NCBI RefSeq assembly: GCF_003732225.1
Contig: NZ_MOBJ01000004.1
Span: forward strand, 1-56,527
Source of the DNA: Pseudomonas brassicacearum
Lineage (GTDB): Bacteria > Pseudomonadota > Gammaproteobacteria > Pseudomonadales > Pseudomonadaceae
Reading direction: 5' to 3'
Length of the DNA stretch: 56,527 nucleotides
Shown: piece by piece, positions 1 to 11,867 of the stretch
How positions within the stretch are numbered: position 1 is the first letter of the stretch
Layout of the letters: every line of letters starts with the position of its first letter
Position numbers and translations under genes: made by a program
The notes under the pieces: model-generated
The model's database searches: none
What the model was told of the DNA's origin: nothing
The model's input: the letters and a program-made list of their open reading frames with translations, nothing else

Positions 1-71
1 TTTCTAGGAAGCCCGGCGTGGACTCAAATGCTTAAGTGAACAGCATTACGGCAGGGCCGGGGGTTTTGTGA

Positions 72-1919
<1,848 letters not shown>

Positions 1920-1966
1920 AACACCCTATCCACTGAAGGTCTTGGCGGGCAAAAAACAAGCCGAGG

Positions 1967-1972
1967 ATTATA
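1967..1972 (-). promoter_or_regulatory. Candidate -10 element of a proximal rpoD promoter
   Basis: On the minus strand a perfect TATAAT lies in the dnaG-rpoD gap, about 48 nt upstream of the rpoD start codon. No good TTGACA-like hexamer sits 16-18 nt upstream, so it may be a weak, extended or alternative-sigma promoter. Extra promoters in front of rpoD are known in this operon in enterobacteria, which makes one here plausible. Confidence 0.4.
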
Positions 1973-1986
1973 CCTTAGCTATGACC

Positions 1987-3948
1987 TCACGCGCCACTTG
2001 AGGTCGGGTTTGATGCGGAAACATTGCGACTCAGGAGGTCGCGCAGTTGGTTTTTCTCGTCGCTACTCAATTCACTTTGACGTGCTTTCCTGAGAAGTTG
2101 TTCCAGATTTCGTTCGCGTTGACGGGCTGACAAGCTAGTAATGGTGTCGAAAAACTGTTGTTCAAGGTTATCTCCGTCAATCAGCCACTCCTTTTCCGCC
2201 AGTGCCTTGAGCAGACGTCCTTGTTCGGTGCCATGCCAACGCGCAATCAACTGAAATGAGTTTAGCTTAGGATTCTTCTGTACGGCTTCGAGCAGTGCCA
2301 CCAGCAATTGCGTGTTGGAGTGGTCCTCGGCAGCGAAGTGCCCGGCGTCTTCAACTTTTTCCGCCAACTGCGGGTGGTGCAGCAAGGTGCGCAGGGCTGC
2401 CAGTGTTGGCGGCTCAACCGCGGCCGGGATGCGTGGGGCGCGAGGTTGATCGCGATCACCGCCACGTTTGCCTTTCTTGTCCCACGGCTTGTTCTCCCAC
2501 TTCTTGCCACCGCTGCCGGGTTTTTTCGGCGTCCACTCCTGCTGGGGCGCGTAGGCCTCCTGCGGTTGGTGGTAGTCGGAATAGTCCGGCATCGCGTCGT
2601 AATCAATGCCTGGATCGTAGGCGGGTGGCGCTTCCTGCGGTGCGCTGTGTACCAACTGACTAACGGCTTCGCTATTGAGGCCGGTAATTTCGGTCAGGCG
2701 CTGACGCATCAGGGTGCGCAGGTTGGCTCCCGGGACTTTGTCGATCAGCGGCGCGGCGAGGGTGGCCATGTGGGCCTTGCCTTCGAGCGAGCGCGGATCG
2801 GATTCCTCGGTCAGTTGCTGGAAGAAATAGTCTGCCAATGGCTGGGCGTGCTGATTGATTCGCGCGCGGAAGGCGTCGGTGCCTTCGGAGCGGATCAATG
2901 TGTCCGGGTCTTCGCCTTCGGGCAGGAACAGAAAACGTGCGCGCCGTCCGTCCTGCAGGCTCGAAAGCGTTGATTCCAGTGCGCGCCATGCGGCGTTGCG
3001 GCCGGCCTGGTCGCCGTCGAAGCAGAACAGCACGTTGGGCACGACGCGAAACAATCGCTTGAGGTGTTCTTCGCTGGTGGCGGTGCCAAGCGTGGCGACG
3101 GCATTGCGCAGGCCTTGCTGGGCCAGGGCGATGACGTCCATGTAGCCTTCGACGACGATGATCTCGTCGAGATTGCGGTTGTTCTTGCGTGCTTCATACA
3201 GGCCATAGAGTTCTTGGCCTTTATGGAATACCGGGGTTTCCGGTGAGTTCAGGTATTTCGGTTTGTCGTCGCCCAGTACCCTGCCGCCAAACGCGATGAT
3301 GCGCCCGCGACTGTCGCGAATCGGGAACATTACGCGGTCGCGAAAGCGATCGTAGCGTTTGCCGGTTTCGGCGTTCTCGATCAGCAGGCCGGCATCGATC
3401 ATGGCTTTTTGTTGCAGGGTATCGTTGCTCAAGTGCTTGAACAGGTTATCCCAGCCCGGTGGCGCGAAGCCGAGGCCGAAATCGCGGGCGATTTCGCCGG
3501 TCAGGCCGCGAGCTTTCAAGTAGTCGACAGCCGCTTTGCGCGCAGGATGGCTTTTCAGTGCCTGGCGGTAAAAGTCTGCGGCGGCGGTCAGCAGCGGGTA
3601 AAGCGGCGAGTCGGTTGGCTGTCGCGGTTTGTGCGGGCGACCGCTTTCCTCGCGGGGTATTTCCATGCCGGCGGCTTTGGCCAGTTCTTCGACGGCCTGG
3701 GGGAAATCCAGGTTGTCGTGGTCCATGATGAAGCCGAGGGCATTGCCGCCAGCGCCGCAGCCAAAGCAGTAATAGAACTGTTTGTCCGGGCTGACGCTGA
3801 AGGAAGGGGTTTTTTCTTTGTGGAACGGGCAGCAAGCGGTGTAGTTCTTGCCGGCTTTTTTCATTTGCAGGCGCGAGCTGACCACATCGACGATGTCGGT
3901 GCGGTTCAGAAGGTCGTCAATAAAGCTCTGGGGAATTAGCCCGGCCAT
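1987..3948 (-). CDS. dnaG: DNA primase DnaG
   Basis: DnaG makes RNA primers for lagging-strand and origin replication, working with the DnaB helicase. The 653-residue protein has an N-terminal zinc finger (ligands C40, H43, C61, C64 within CPFH and CFGCG). A catalytic TOPRIM core follows, with the EGYMD glutamate at residue 267 and the DGDQAGR aspartates at 311 and 313. A Lys/Gly/Pro-rich linker at about 460-510 leads to a C-terminal helicase-binding domain. It is the middle gene of the macromolecular-synthesis operon, separated from rpsU by an unusually long 489-nt spacer and from rpoD by 67 nt. The start is the ATG giving MAGLIPQ, the family's usual N-terminus. Confidence 0.99.
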   Translation of the reverse strand: MAGLIPQSFIDDLLNRTDIVDVVSSRLQMKKAGKNYTACCPFHKEKTPSFSVSPDKQFYYCFGCGAGGNALGFIMDHDNLDFPQAVEELAKAAGMEIPREESGRPHKPRQPTDSPLYPLLTAAADFYRQALKSHPARKAAVDYLKARGLTGEIARDFGLGFAPPGWDNLFKHLSNDTLQQKAMIDAGLLIENAETGKRYDRFRDRVMFPIRDSRGRIIAFGGRVLGDDKPKYLNSPETPVFHKGQELYGLYEARKNNRNLDEIIVVEGYMDVIALAQQGLRNAVATLGTATSEEHLKRLFRVVPNVLFCFDGDQAGRNAAWRALESTLSSLQDGRRARFLFLPEGEDPDTLIRSEGTDAFRARINQHAQPLADYFFQQLTEESDPRSLEGKAHMATLAAPLIDKVPGANLRTLMRQRLTEITGLNSEAVSQLVHSAPQEAPPAYDPGIDYDAMPDYSDYHQPQEAYAPQQEWTPKKPGSGGKKWENKPWDKKGKRGGDRDQPRAPRIPAAVEPPTLAALRTLLHHPQLAEKVEDAGHFAAEDHSNTQLLVALLEAVQKNPKLNSFQLIARWHGTEQGRLLKALAEKEWLIDGDNLEQQFFDTITSLSARQRERNLEQLLRKARQSELSSDEKNQLRDLLSRNVSASNPTSSGA

Positions 3949-4437
3949 GGCGTTCTCGTCATCACTGCGCTGAAAATTTAACCCGCGCGAAGGGCGGCCT
4001 GATGCTGGTCATAGTTTTGAGGCACGGCAGATGTGCGGCTCGACCAGGTATCGTCTGCGTATTCGCTGTCGGGAAGTGTATCTGCCGAAAATCCGCTGAC
4101 GTTAGTGCTCATCGGTAATCGACTGTTTGAAAGTGTTGCGCTGAGTCCGCAATGGCCAATGAGAGGCCTCGGATAGCTCATAAGCTGGCACGCAAAATCG
4201 TGCCTTGGGCTGATCGTCGTGAGAGGAATCAGTAAAAGGTTGTGCTCGTCAGTAGCCTTGGAAGGCTCGTCAGAAGAGACGTGCACCGCTGGCAAAAGAG
4301 CCAGGTCTGACGTGTGAAGCAGATTTGTCTCGGTCGCGTCTGCGGCTTTGACAGTGAAGCATCAAGCGATATCCGCAAATGCCATAAGCCCGGCTGAGGG
4401 CCGGGCTTGGCAGAAGCTTGCTACGAACGTCTGTGTA
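3949..4437. other. 489-nt rpsU-dnaG spacer without a recognisable gene
   Basis: The stretch between dnaG and rpsU has one 105-codon minus-strand open frame (3978-4295). Its translation resembles no family I know and has no convincing ribosome-binding site, so I do not call it a gene. The only clear element is the GC-rich hairpin just downstream of rpsU (4386-4408). P. aeruginosa is remembered as having a GatB/YqeY-type gene between rpsU and dnaG; nothing like it is visible here. Confidence 0.6.
4386..4408 (-). terminator. Hairpin terminator/attenuator after rpsU
   Basis: AAGCCCGGC, a 5-nt loop and GCCGGGCTT form a perfect 9-bp GC-rich hairpin about 30 nt downstream of the rpsU stop. No strong U-tract follows, so partial termination is likely. 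Leaky termination after rpsU would give high S21 and lower primase and sigma output, as known for the E. coli operon. Confidence 0.65.
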
Positions 4438-4653
4438 TTAGTACAGACGAACGGCGCGGCGCTGTTCGCGCTGAACTTTCTTGGCGTGACGCTTAACAGC
4501 GGCTGCTGCTTTACGCTTACGCTCAGAAGTTGGCTTCTCGTAGAATTCGCGGCTACGAACTTCAGCCAGTACACCGGCTTTTTCGCAGGAGCGCTTGAAA
4601 CGACGCAGAGCTACGTCGAAGGGTTCGTTCTCTTTTACTTTGACGGCTGGCAT
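4438..4653 (-). CDS. rpsU: 30S ribosomal protein S21
   Basis: A small basic ribosomal protein of the 30S platform, needed for normal initiation. The 71-residue sequence starts [20 protein letters not shown] and ends in an Arg/Lys-rich tail ([18 protein letters not shown]), a full-length S21. It is first in the rpsU-dnaG-rpoD operon and divergent from tsaD, the classic gammaproteobacterial arrangement. A promoter lies about 85 nt upstream and a hairpin directly downstream. Confidence 0.99.
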
Positions 4654-4736
4654 CCAGAGCTACCTTCATTCATTACCGGGGTCAACATCCTCGCGGCAAA
4701 AGTGCACTTGAAGACGTCGGTTTTTAAGGGTTGCGG

Positions 4737-4765
4737 ATGTTAACTCCTCATCGCTCGGAATGCAA
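4737..4765 (-). promoter_or_regulatory. Probable sigma-70 promoter of the rpsU-dnaG-rpoD operon
   Basis: Read on the minus strand: TTGCAT (4760-4765), a 17-nt spacer, then TAACAT (4737-4742), about 85 nt upstream of the rpsU start. The divergent tsaD gene has only a candidate TATTAT (4809-4814) with a poor -35, so the two promoters would sit back to back in the 199-nt intergenic region. Confidence 0.5.
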
Positions 4766-4852
4766 AGCCTCTGATCGAAAACCGCTAGTCGGGGCATCGC
4801 ATGGCGACTATTATGCGCGCCTTCGAATTTAGCCTAAACAAGGCGCAAACCC

Positions 4853-5878
4853 ATGCTAGTACTGGGATTAGAAACCTCCTGCGACGAAACCGGTGTCGCA
4901 CTTTACGACAGTGAAAGAGGCCTGCTGGCCGATGCACTGTTCAGTCAGATCGACCTGCATCGTGCCTATGGTGGCGTGGTGCCGGAGCTGGCTTCGCGTG
5001 ACCACGTCAAACGCATGCTGCCCTTGATTCGTCAGGTGTTGGCCGAAGCTGACTGCGTGCCGACCGAGATCGATGCGATCGCCTACACCGCGGGTCCTGG
5101 CCTGGTCGGTGCCTTGCTGGTGGGGGCTTCCTGCGCTCAGGCGCTGGCATTTGCCTGGGGCATTCCTGCCTTGGGTGTGCACCACATGGAAGGCCACTTG
5201 CTGGCGCCGATGCTGGAGCCGCAACCCCCTGAATTTCCGTTCGTCGCTTTGTTGGTGTCCGGTGGCCATACGCAGCTGGTTCGGGTCGATGGTATCGGCC
5301 AATACGAGCTATTAGGCGAGACCCTCGACGATGCAGCAGGTGAGGCGTTCGACAAGACCGCGAAGATGATGGGAATGAATTACCCCGGCGGTCCGGAAAT
5401 CGCACGACTGGCTGCGCAAGGCGTTGCCGGACGTTTCGTATTCCCGCGTCCGATGTGTGATCGGCCGGGTCTGGATTTCAGCTTCAGCGGCTTGAAAACC
5501 TTTGCCTTGAACACGTGGCAGCAGTGCGTCAGCGCTGGGGACGACGGCGAGCAAACCCGCAGCGACATCTCGCTGGCCTTCCAGCAGGCGGTGGTGGAGA
5601 CTTTGACCATCAAGTGCAAGCGTGCCCTGAAGCAGGCGGGTCTCAAGCGTCTGGTGATCGCTGGCGGCGTCAGCGCCAACAAGGCCTTGCGCGCTTCCCT
5701 GGAGAAAATGCTTGGCGACATGAAGGGCGACGTTTACTACGCACGCCCGGAGTTCTGCACCGATAACGGCGCGATGATTGCTTTTGCCGGGTGTCAGCGG
5801 CTACAGGCCGGTCAGCAGGAAAGCCTGGCGATCAGTGTGCAGGCGCGCTGGCCGATGGAGCAGTTGTCGCCGTTGTAA
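4853..5878 (+). CDS. tsaD: tRNA N6-adenosine threonylcarbamoyltransferase TsaD
   Basis: TsaD transfers threonylcarbamoyl from TC-AMP to A37 of ANN-decoding tRNAs in the TsaBDE complex (t6A synthesis). The 341-residue protein has the Kae1/YgjD fold signatures: [10 protein letters not shown] at residues 4-13, the metal-binding HHMEGH at 110-115, a nucleotide-binding VSGGHTQLV, and the C-terminal [10 protein letters not shown] and [10 protein letters not shown] segments. It sits divergently beside rpsU, the conserved neighbourhood of this gene. It is full length with no sign of damage. Confidence 0.98.
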   Translation: MLVLGLETSCDETGVALYDSERGLLADALFSQIDLHRAYGGVVPELASRDHVKRMLPLIRQVLAEADCVPTEIDAIAYTAGPGLVGALLVGASCAQALAFAWGIPALGVHHMEGHLLAPMLEPQPPEFPFVALLVSGGHTQLVRVDGIGQYELLGETLDDAAGEAFDKTAKMMGMNYPGGPEIARLAAQGVAGRFVFPRPMCDRPGLDFSFSGLKTFALNTWQQCVSAGDDGEQTRSDISLAFQQAVVETLTIKCKRALKQAGLKRLVIAGGVSANKALRASLEKMLGDMKGDVYYARPEFCTDNGAMIAFAGCQRLQAGQQESLAISVQARWPMEQLSPL

Positions 5879-5914
5879 AGGCGGGTGAGCTTGGGTCGTA
5901 CTCGGCAACAGTAT

Positions 5915-6484
5915 TTAAAAATGCCGTTCGCGCCCGGCAAACAGGTCGCGTAGATTGCCGCGATGGCGCCAGACGATCAGCGCTGTCAGGGCGCTCATGG
6001 GCAGCAATGCTCCGGGTTCCTGCCAGGCCAGCAGTGGCAAGGTCAGGGGCGTAGCGATCAGGGCGGCCAGCGAGCTGGTGCGGGTGAGGTAGAAGGTCAG
6101 TAGCCAGGCACTGATAGCCAGAAGCGCTGCCGGAGGGTAAAGCCCCAGCAGCATGCCGGCCGCCGTTGCAACACCTTTGCCGCCGCGAAAGCGGAAGTAC
6201 AGCGGAAACAGATGGCCGATGACGGCATAGACGCCGACCCAGGCCTGTTGCTGTACCGAGAGGCCTGCAAGCCCTGCGACCAGCACGGGCAGCAGACCTT
6301 TGCAGAGGTCGCCGAGCAACGTCAGGACGGCGAGTTTTTTGCCGGCCAGGCGTAACATGTTGGTGGCGCCGGCATTACCCGAGCCACTCATTCGCGGATC
6401 GGGGCTTCCGGTCAGGCGGCTGAGCAAAATGGCAAAGGACAGAGAGCCAAGCAGGTAGGCGAGGATCGCCAGTAACCAAAACAT
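5915..6484 (-). CDS. plsY: Acyl-phosphate glycerol-3-phosphate acyltransferase PlsY
   Basis: PlsY is an inner-membrane enzyme that acylates glycerol-3-phosphate with acyl-phosphate (made by PlsX), giving lysophosphatidic acid, the first membrane-bound step of phospholipid synthesis. The 189-residue protein is mostly hydrophobic with several membrane segments and carries the diagnostic loops GSGNAGATN (residues 34-42) and [11 protein letters not shown] (about 97-107). It is convergent with tsaD (36 nt apart) and divergent from folB. Confidence 0.97.
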   Translation of the reverse strand: MFWLLAILAYLLGSLSFAILLSRLTGSPDPRMSGSGNAGATNMLRLAGKKLAVLTLLGDLCKGLLPVLVAGLAGLSVQQQAWVGVYAVIGHLFPLYFRFRGGKGVATAAGMLLGLYPPAALLAISAWLLTFYLTRTSSLAALIATPLTLPLLAWQEPGALLPMSALTALIVWRHRGNLRDLFAGRERHF

Positions 6485-6558
6485 GCTAACTATTCCGGGC
6501 GAGGACGCCCTGATTCTAACGGCGCATTGCGCCCTTGTCGTGCTGCGGAGAAGAGTGC

Positions 6559-6912
6559 TTGGACAGAGTGTTTATCGAGGGCCTGGAAGTCGACACGGTG
6601 ATCGGTGCCTACGACTGGGAGCGTGGCATCCGTCAGTGCCTGCGTCTTGATCTGAGCTTCGCCTGGGACAATCGCCCGGCAGCGGCCGGTGATGACCTGA
6701 CCCTGGCGCTCGACTACGCCAGCGTGACGGCACGTATTCAGGCGTTCGCCGAGCAGGCGCAGTATCAGCTGGTTGAAACCTTTGCCGAGCGTCTGGCGGA
6801 AGTCTTGATGAGCGAATTCAAGATTACCTGGCTGCGCCTCAAGCTGACCAAACCGGGGGCTATCCCGGCTGCAACGGGTGTGGGCGTGGAGATCGAGCGC
6901 GGATGTCGCTAA
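6559..6912 (+). CDS. folB: Dihydroneopterin aldolase FolB
   Basis: FolB cleaves 7,8-dihydroneopterin to 6-hydroxymethyl-dihydropterin and glycolaldehyde in folate synthesis. From the chosen start the protein is 117 residues, beginning [20 protein letters not shown], the usual FolB N-terminus. I chose the TTG at 6559 because a GGAG ribosome-binding sequence sits about 8 nt upstream; the in-frame TTG at 6535 would add eight residues not typical of the family. The 3' end overlaps folK by 10 nt, so the two successive folate enzymes are probably translationally coupled. Confidence 0.95.
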   Translation: MDRVFIEGLEVDTVIGAYDWERGIRQCLRLDLSFAWDNRPAAAGDDLTLALDYASVTARIQAFAEQAQYQLVETFAERLAEVLMSEFKITWLRLKLTKPGAIPAATGVGVEIERGCR

Positions 6913-7421
6913 CTCAGGTATTTCTTGGGCTCGGTAGCAATGTCGAGCGCGAAGCTCATTTGCAGGCAGGGCTGGAAGCGCTTGCCGGCTTTCTGGTGGA
7001 TATGCGCTGCTCGGCGGTGTTCGAAAGCCAGCCGGTCGGGATCAAGAGCGGGCCGTTTTTCAATTTTGTGGTGTCGGCGTTTACCGATCTACCGTTGATG
7101 GAGCTGGACCGTCGGTTGAAGTTTATCGAGGCTGACAACGGTCGTTATGCTCCCGATCGCAAAGGCTTGCCGCTGGATATCGACGTGCTGCTGTATGGCG
7201 ATCTGGTGGGAAATTTCGACGGATTGATCCTGCCGCGAGCGGAAATCCTGAAAAATGCCTTTGTGCTGTGGCCGTTGTCGCTGATTGCGCCGGACAGAGT
7301 GCATCCTGGCGTGGGTAAAAGTTTTGCGACGCTGTGGAGCGAAGCACAGATCGATCAGGTTCTGGCGCCGGTCGCGTTTGAGTGGCGCGGCCAATCGTTG
7401 ACTCCGGCCGACCTGCTGTAA
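6903..7421 (+). CDS. folK: 2-amino-4-hydroxy-6-hydroxymethyldihydropteridine pyrophosphokinase FolK
   Basis: FolK transfers pyrophosphate from ATP to the pterin produced by FolB, the next step of folate synthesis. The 172-residue HPPK protein has FLGLGSN at residues 7-13, the conserved FESQPVG pterin loop, and the DRKGLPLDIDVLLYGD signature whose D92 and D94 bind the two magnesium ions. It overlaps folB by 10 nt. Its stop codon is followed within 4 nt by an inverted REP pair that could act as the transcript end. Confidence 0.95.
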   Translation: MSLTQVFLGLGSNVEREAHLQAGLEALAGFLVDMRCSAVFESQPVGIKSGPFFNFVVSAFTDLPLMELDRRLKFIEADNGRYAPDRKGLPLDIDVLLYGDLVGNFDGLILPRAEILKNAFVLWPLSLIAPDRVHPGVGKSFATLWSEAQIDQVLAPVAFEWRGQSLTPADLL

Positions 7422-7424
7422 AGC

Positions 7425-7527
7425 AAAAGATCGCAGCCTGCGGCAGCTCCTACAGGGGTGGTGTACACCCGCAATAACACGGGATAACCAGGGGCGGCGT
7501 AGGAGCTGCCGAAGGCTGCGATCTTTT
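7425..7527. repeat. REP doublet, family A, between folK and cca
   Basis: Two inverted copies of a roughly 30-nt element (core GATCGCAGCCTGCGGCAGCT, then CCTACA) lie at 7425-7455 and 7499-7527, with a short GGTGTACACC palindrome in the centre. The unit also occurs at 24361, 44308 (degenerate) and 46877/46916. It fits the Pseudomonas REP class mobilised by RAYT transposases. It separates the convergent folK and cca genes and could serve as a bidirectional transcript end. Confidence 0.85.
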
Positions 7528-7535
7528 GATCTTGC

Positions 7536-8765
7536 TTAGGCTTTTTCTTGTTCCTTGTACGCCTTCAGTGCCTTAAGCCGTTCGCGCTTCAAGGCCTCGC
7601 CCAGTTCCGGGCCTTTGAATCCCTGCTCCAGCAACGGCTGAACCGCCACGGTTCGTGCGGCGGTTGCCGCGCCTCGCAAATAATCCGCTTGTGGATAACT
7701 TCTCTGCTCAAGGCCTTTGCGGCCACGGGCGTCCATTTCGCAGGCTTTGATGAATTCTTCAAAACGCTGCGGCCGTCGGTAAACGTCGAAGCTTTGCAAT
7801 AACTCCAGCAATGTCGACGGCTTCAGCTCCAGCGCGCGGTGACCGTGGGTGTGGTATTCGCCTACCAGCAACGCCAGTTCCTGGCAGTCGCGCGGGGCCT
7901 TGAAGCGTTCGTTGACCGCTTTGATCAGCTTCAGGCCCTTGTGCTCGTGAGCGATGTGTCTGGGCCACTGGCTCTCGGGTGTCAGGCCTTTGCCCAGATC
8001 GTGCAGCAAGCAGGCCCAGCGCACGGTCAGCGGCTGTTTATGCAGGGCGGCCTGTTCGAGAACGCTCAGGGTGTGCACGCCGCTGTCGATTTCCGGGTGG
8101 TGGGCTTCGGGTTGCGGCACACCGAACAGCGCGTCAATTTCAGGGATCAAGACTTTCAGGGCGCCGCAGTCGCGCAGAACCTGGATGAATACTTGTGGCT
8201 GATCTTCCATCAGGGCGCGGGATATTTCTTTCCAGCTGCGTTCTGCTGTCAGTGCCTCAAGCTCACCTGACTCGCTGAGCTGACGCATCAGTTCCAGGGT
8301 CTCCGGGGCTACCGTGAAGCCGAGTCCGGCATAGCGCGCGGCGAAGCGGGCAACACGCAGGACGCGGAGCGGATCTTCGGCGAACGCGGGGGAAACATGG
8401 CGGAGTAGGCGCGCTTCAAGATCGCGCTGGCCGTGATACGGATCGGTCAATTGACCGTGATCGTCTTCGGCTATGGCATTGATCGTCAGGTCGCGACGAA
8501 TCAGGTCTTCTTCGAGGGTGACTTCCGGGCTGGCATGGAAGGTGAAACCGCCGTAGCCGTGTCCGCTTTTGCGTTCGGTACGGGCGAGCGCGTACTCCTC
8601 ACCGCTCTTGGGGTGAAGGAACACCGGAAAGTCGGCGCCTACGGGGCGATAGCCCCTGGCGAGCATTTCTTCGGTGCTGGCGCCCACCACCACCCAGTCG
8701 ATGTCGGTAACAGGCTTGCCGAGCAGGCGATCACGGACCGCGCCGCCGACTTTATAAATCTGCAT
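7536..8765 (-). CDS. cca: CCA-adding tRNA nucleotidyltransferase (multifunctional, with HD domain)
   Basis: Cca builds or repairs the 3'-CCA end of tRNAs without a template. The 409-residue protein starts with the nucleotidyltransferase signature [10 protein letters not shown] and the catalytic aspartates D21 and D23 (DID). The [10 protein letters not shown] motif follows, and a C-terminal HD phosphohydrolase region contains LLHDLGKG at about residue 250. This is the layout of the gammaproteobacterial enzymes that also have phosphatase and 2',3'-cyclic phosphodiesterase activity. It is convergent with folK and lies 63 nt downstream of the spoVR-like gene on the same strand. Confidence 0.97.
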   Translation of the reverse strand: MQIYKVGGAVRDRLLGKPVTDIDWVVVGASTEEMLARGYRPVGADFPVFLHPKSGEEYALARTERKSGHGYGGFTFHASPEVTLEEDLIRRDLTINAIAEDDHGQLTDPYHGQRDLEARLLRHVSPAFAEDPLRVLRVARFAARYAGLGFTVAPETLELMRQLSESGELEALTAERSWKEISRALMEDQPQVFIQVLRDCGALKVLIPEIDALFGVPQPEAHHPEIDSGVHTLSVLEQAALHKQPLTVRWACLLHDLGKGLTPESQWPRHIAHEHKGLKLIKAVNERFKAPRDCQELALLVGEYHTHGHRALELKPSTLLELLQSFDVYRRPQRFEEFIKACEMDARGRKGLEQRSYPQADYLRGAATAARTVAVQPLLEQGFKGPELGEALKRERLKALKAYKEQEKA

Positions 8766-8828
8766 AAAAAACCTCCGTTAGCTCGACAGGATAACCTTTG
8801 CGTCGAGCTTCCGGAGGTCCGGGTGGCA

Positions 8829-10391
8829 TCAAAGATGAATGACGGCCAGGTCCAGCCGACCGTATTCGCCCTCGCTATGCTCGCCTCTAGGCGGGACGTG
8901 ATGGGTTTTCATGACCTGGTCGCCCTGGAGGGTTTCCAGGTGAATATCGAAGCCCCAGAGGCGGTGCAGGTGCTTGAGCACTTCCTCGGTGGAGTCCCCG
9001 AGTGGTTTGCGATCGTGTTGCTGATGACGAAGCGTCAACGAGCGGTCGCCACGACGGTCGATGCTGTAGATCTGTATGTTCGGCTCGCGGTTTCCCAGGT
9101 TGTACTGCGCAGCCAGGGTTTCACGAATGGTTCGATAACCTTCCTCGTCATGAATGGCGGGTACCAGCAGGTCGTCCTTCTGGTCGTCATCGAGAATGCT
9201 GAACAGCTTCAGGTCACGGATCACCTTGGGTGACAGATACTGCAGGATGAAGCTTTCGTCCTTGAAGCTGCTCATGGCGAACTTGATACTCGACAGCCAG
9301 TCGGTCCCGGCGATTTCCGGGAACCAGCGGTAATCCTCTTCAGTGGGCGATTCGCACATGCGCCGAATGTCTCGGTACATGGAAAAACCCAGGGTATAGG
9401 GGTTAATGCCGTTGTAGTAAGGGCTGTCGAACCCCGGCTGGAAGACCACGCTGGTGTGGGAGGCCAGGAACTCCATCATGAAGCCTTCGGTCACCAGGCC
9501 CTCGTCGTACAGGTCGTTCATCAGGGTGTAGTGCCAGAACGTTGCCCAGCCTTCGTTCATGACCTGAGTCTGACGCTGTGGATAAAAGTACTGCGCAATC
9601 TTGCGTACGATCCGCACGACTTCCCGTTGCCATGGCTCCAGCAGCGGGGCGTGTTTTTCGATGAAGTAGAGGATGTTCTCCTGCGGCTCTGCCGGAAAAC
9701 GTGCGTTGTCCTTCTCGTTGTACTTGTCTGCACCTTTTGGAATGGTGCGCCACAGGTCGTTGATCTGCTTTTGCAGGTGTTCTTCGCGATCCTTTTGCCG
9801 GCGCCGCTCTTCTTCCGCGGAAATCGGGTACGGGCGTTTGTAGCGGTCGACACCGTAGTTCATCAGGGCGTGGCAGGAGTCCAGCAGGTCTTCTACGGCG
9901 TCGATGCCATGGCGCTCTTCGCATTGCATGATGTACTGCTTGGCGAATACCAGGTAATCGATGATCGAGCTGGCGTCGGTCCAGGTGCGAAACAGGTAGT
10001 TGCCTTTGAAAAAGCTGTTGTGGCCGTAGCAGGCGTGCGCCACCACCAGTGCCTGCATGCAGATGGTGTTTTCTTCCATCAGGTAGGCAATGCACGGGTC
10101 CGAGTTGATCACGATCTCGTACGCCAGACCCATCTGGCCGCGACTGTAGGACTTCTCGGTGCTGAGGAAGTGTTTGCCATAGGACCAGTGGTGGTAACCC
10201 AGCGGCATGCCGACGGAGGCGTAGGCGTCCATCATCTGCTCGGCGGTGATCACCTCAATCTGGTTTGGGTAAGTATCCAGCGCGTAGCGGGCCGCAAGAC
10301 GGCTGATTTCTCGGTCGTAGGCCTGGATCAGCTCGAACGTCCATTCGGAGCCGGTGGATATGGGGTGGCGCTTCTGCTCTTTGGCGGTCAT
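8829..10391 (-). CDS. ycgB: SpoVR family protein (YcgB-like)
   Basis: A 520-residue member of the SpoVR family, named for a Bacillus spore-cortex gene but widespread in proteobacteria that do not sporulate. Family hallmarks include the N-terminal [14 protein letters not shown] region and the His-rich [20 protein letters not shown] segment; no signal peptide or membrane segment is visible. The biochemical activity of the family is not established. It overlaps the yeaH-like gene by 4 nt and forms the third gene of prkA-yeaH-ycgB, a conserved trio linked to stationary-phase and nitrogen-stress responses. Its job is probably tied to the PrkA kinase; this is inference from context. Confidence 0.93.
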   Translation of the reverse strand: MTAKEQKRHPISTGSEWTFELIQAYDREISRLAARYALDTYPNQIEVITAEQMMDAYASVGMPLGYHHWSYGKHFLSTEKSYSRGQMGLAYEIVINSDPCIAYLMEENTICMQALVVAHACYGHNSFFKGNYLFRTWTDASSIIDYLVFAKQYIMQCEERHGIDAVEDLLDSCHALMNYGVDRYKRPYPISAEEERRRQKDREEHLQKQINDLWRTIPKGADKYNEKDNARFPAEPQENILYFIEKHAPLLEPWQREVVRIVRKIAQYFYPQRQTQVMNEGWATFWHYTLMNDLYDEGLVTEGFMMEFLASHTSVVFQPGFDSPYYNGINPYTLGFSMYRDIRRMCESPTEEDYRWFPEIAGTDWLSSIKFAMSSFKDESFILQYLSPKVIRDLKLFSILDDDQKDDLLVPAIHDEEGYRTIRETLAAQYNLGNREPNIQIYSIDRRGDRSLTLRHQQHDRKPLGDSTEEVLKHLHRLWGFDIHLETLQGDQVMKTHHVPPRGEHSEGEYGRLDLAVIHL

Positions 10392-11659
10392 GTCACTAAC
10401 CTGCGCTGGAAGAGTTCACGGAAGACCGGATAGATATCCCCGGCCGAAACCAGTTGTTGCTGGGCAAACGTATCGGAAAAGGCTTCGCTGATACGCTCGT
10501 ATTCGTACCACAGGGCCTGATGTTCGCGAGGGGTAATCTCCACATAAGTGTAGTACTGCACGAATGGCATGATCTGGTTGATCAGGATGTCGCGGCAGAT
10601 CGGCGAGTCATCGTTCCAGTTGTCGCCGTCGGAAGCCTGCGCGGCGTAAATGTTCCAGTCGTTGCTTGGATAACGCTCGGCCATGATTTCCTGCATCAGC
10701 TTCAGGGCGCTGGAAACGATGGTGCCGCCGGTTTCGCGAGAGTAAAAGAACTCTTCCTCGTCGACTTCCCGGGCACTGGTGTGGTGACGGATGAACACCA
10801 CATCGATCTTCTCGTAGTTACGCTTGAGGAACAGGTACAGCAGGATGAAGAACCGTTTGGCGATGTCCTTGGTGGCTTGGGTCATGGAGCCGGAAACGTC
10901 CATCAGGCAGAACATTACCGCCTTGGAGCTGGGGTTGGGTTGCTTGATCAGCAGGTTGTACTTGAGGTCGAAGGTATCGAGAAATGGCACGCGGTTGATG
11001 CGCGCACTCAAACGTTCGATTTCTGCCTCGATTTCCTGAATATCGCCGAAGTTGTCTGGTTCTTCCAGTTTAAGTCGCGCCAGTTCCTCTTTCGCTACCC
11101 GCAATTTCTCCCGGCTGCTGCCCGACAGTGCGATACGCCGCGCATGGGCCGAACGCAGCGTGCGGATGATATTGATTCGCGAAGGGTTGCCTTCATTACT
11201 GATACCGGCACGCACGGTTTTGAAAGTGTCGGTGCCGCTCAGGTTGCGTTTGACCAGGTTCGGCAGCTCCAGGTCCTCGAACATGAACTCGAGAAACTCT
11301 TCCTGGGTGATCTGGAAGACAAATTCGTCCATGCCCTCGCCAGAGTTACCAGCCTTGCCAGGGCCTCTGCCGCCGCCACCTCCCGGTGGGCGAGCAATAT
11401 GCTCACCGCTGGTGAATTCCTTGTTTCCAGGATGCACGATGGTCTGCTTGCCACCGCGACCATGGTGAAGTACTGGCTCGTCGATATCGCGGCCGGGAAT
11501 GCTGATTTGCTCGCCGTGTTCCATATCGGTAATGGAGCGCCGGCTGACCGCCTCTTCGACGGCCTTCTTGATATGGTCACGGTAACGCCGCAGAAACCGC
11601 TGACGGTTCACCGTGCTCTTGTTCTTGCCATTGAGACGTCGGTCGATCACATAGCTCAT
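10388..11659 (-). CDS. yeaH: DUF444 / YeaH-like von Willebrand A-type protein
   Basis: A 423-residue cytosolic protein of the UPF0229 (YeaH) family. The N-terminal half is basic and has a glycine-rich linker around residues 93-109. Near residue 251 comes a von Willebrand A-like fold with a MIDAS motif DVSGS (254-258), suggesting divalent-metal-dependent binding to a partner, by analogy with AAA/VWA pairs. It sits between the PrkA-like AAA kinase and the SpoVR protein, overlapping the latter by 4 nt. An AAA protein followed by a VWA protein is a recurring chaperone-like arrangement, so a PrkA-YeaH complex is plausible but unproven here. Confidence 0.93.
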   Translation of the reverse strand: MSYVIDRRLNGKNKSTVNRQRFLRRYRDHIKKAVEEAVSRRSITDMEHGEQISIPGRDIDEPVLHHGRGGKQTIVHPGNKEFTSGEHIARPPGGGGGRGPGKAGNSGEGMDEFVFQITQEEFLEFMFEDLELPNLVKRNLSGTDTFKTVRAGISNEGNPSRINIIRTLRSAHARRIALSGSSREKLRVAKEELARLKLEEPDNFGDIQEIEAEIERLSARINRVPFLDTFDLKYNLLIKQPNPSSKAVMFCLMDVSGSMTQATKDIAKRFFILLYLFLKRNYEKIDVVFIRHHTSAREVDEEEFFYSRETGGTIVSSALKLMQEIMAERYPSNDWNIYAAQASDGDNWNDDSPICRDILINQIMPFVQYYTYVEITPREHQALWYEYERISEAFSDTFAQQQLVSAGDIYPVFRELFQRRLVT

Positions 11660-11713
11660 GACTTCTCCTTAGAAGCTGTCTTGAGAAATCGCGAACAAGT
11701 CTGGCCGTAATGG

Positions 11714-11760
11714 GCACAGGGCAGGGGGGGCGCGGTCTTGCGCCCCCGTACCACCTGTGC
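11714..11760. other. Large nested hairpin between prkA and yeaH
   Basis: The 208-nt gap between prkA and yeaH contains an outer 7-bp stem (GCACAGG 11714-11720 with CCTGTGC 11754-11760). It encloses an 8-bp GC stem (GGGGGCGC 11726-11733, a 6-nt loop, GCGCCCCC 11740-11747). No U-tract follows on the minus strand. It is better explained as an mRNA 3'-end stabiliser or partial attenuator than as a full terminator. Confidence 0.6.
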
Positions 11761-11867
11761 GTTGCCTGGGCTTCGCTGTCGATTTCCAAACACCTTCCTG
11801 AAACCTGTGTAACAGAATTTTATTACGCAGGCCCGGGCTAACGACAACCGGTCTGACCGGCAGCGGG

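Noticed and set aside
1..71. Possible tRNA or terminator at the left edge
   Set aside because: The 71 nt downstream of rpoD show no tRNA arms and no hairpin with a U-tract on the minus strand.
3978..4295. A 105-codon minus-strand open frame in the rpsU-dnaG gap
   Set aside because: No recognisable domain, no clear ribosome-binding site and no relation to GatB/YqeY; kept only as part of the spacer description.
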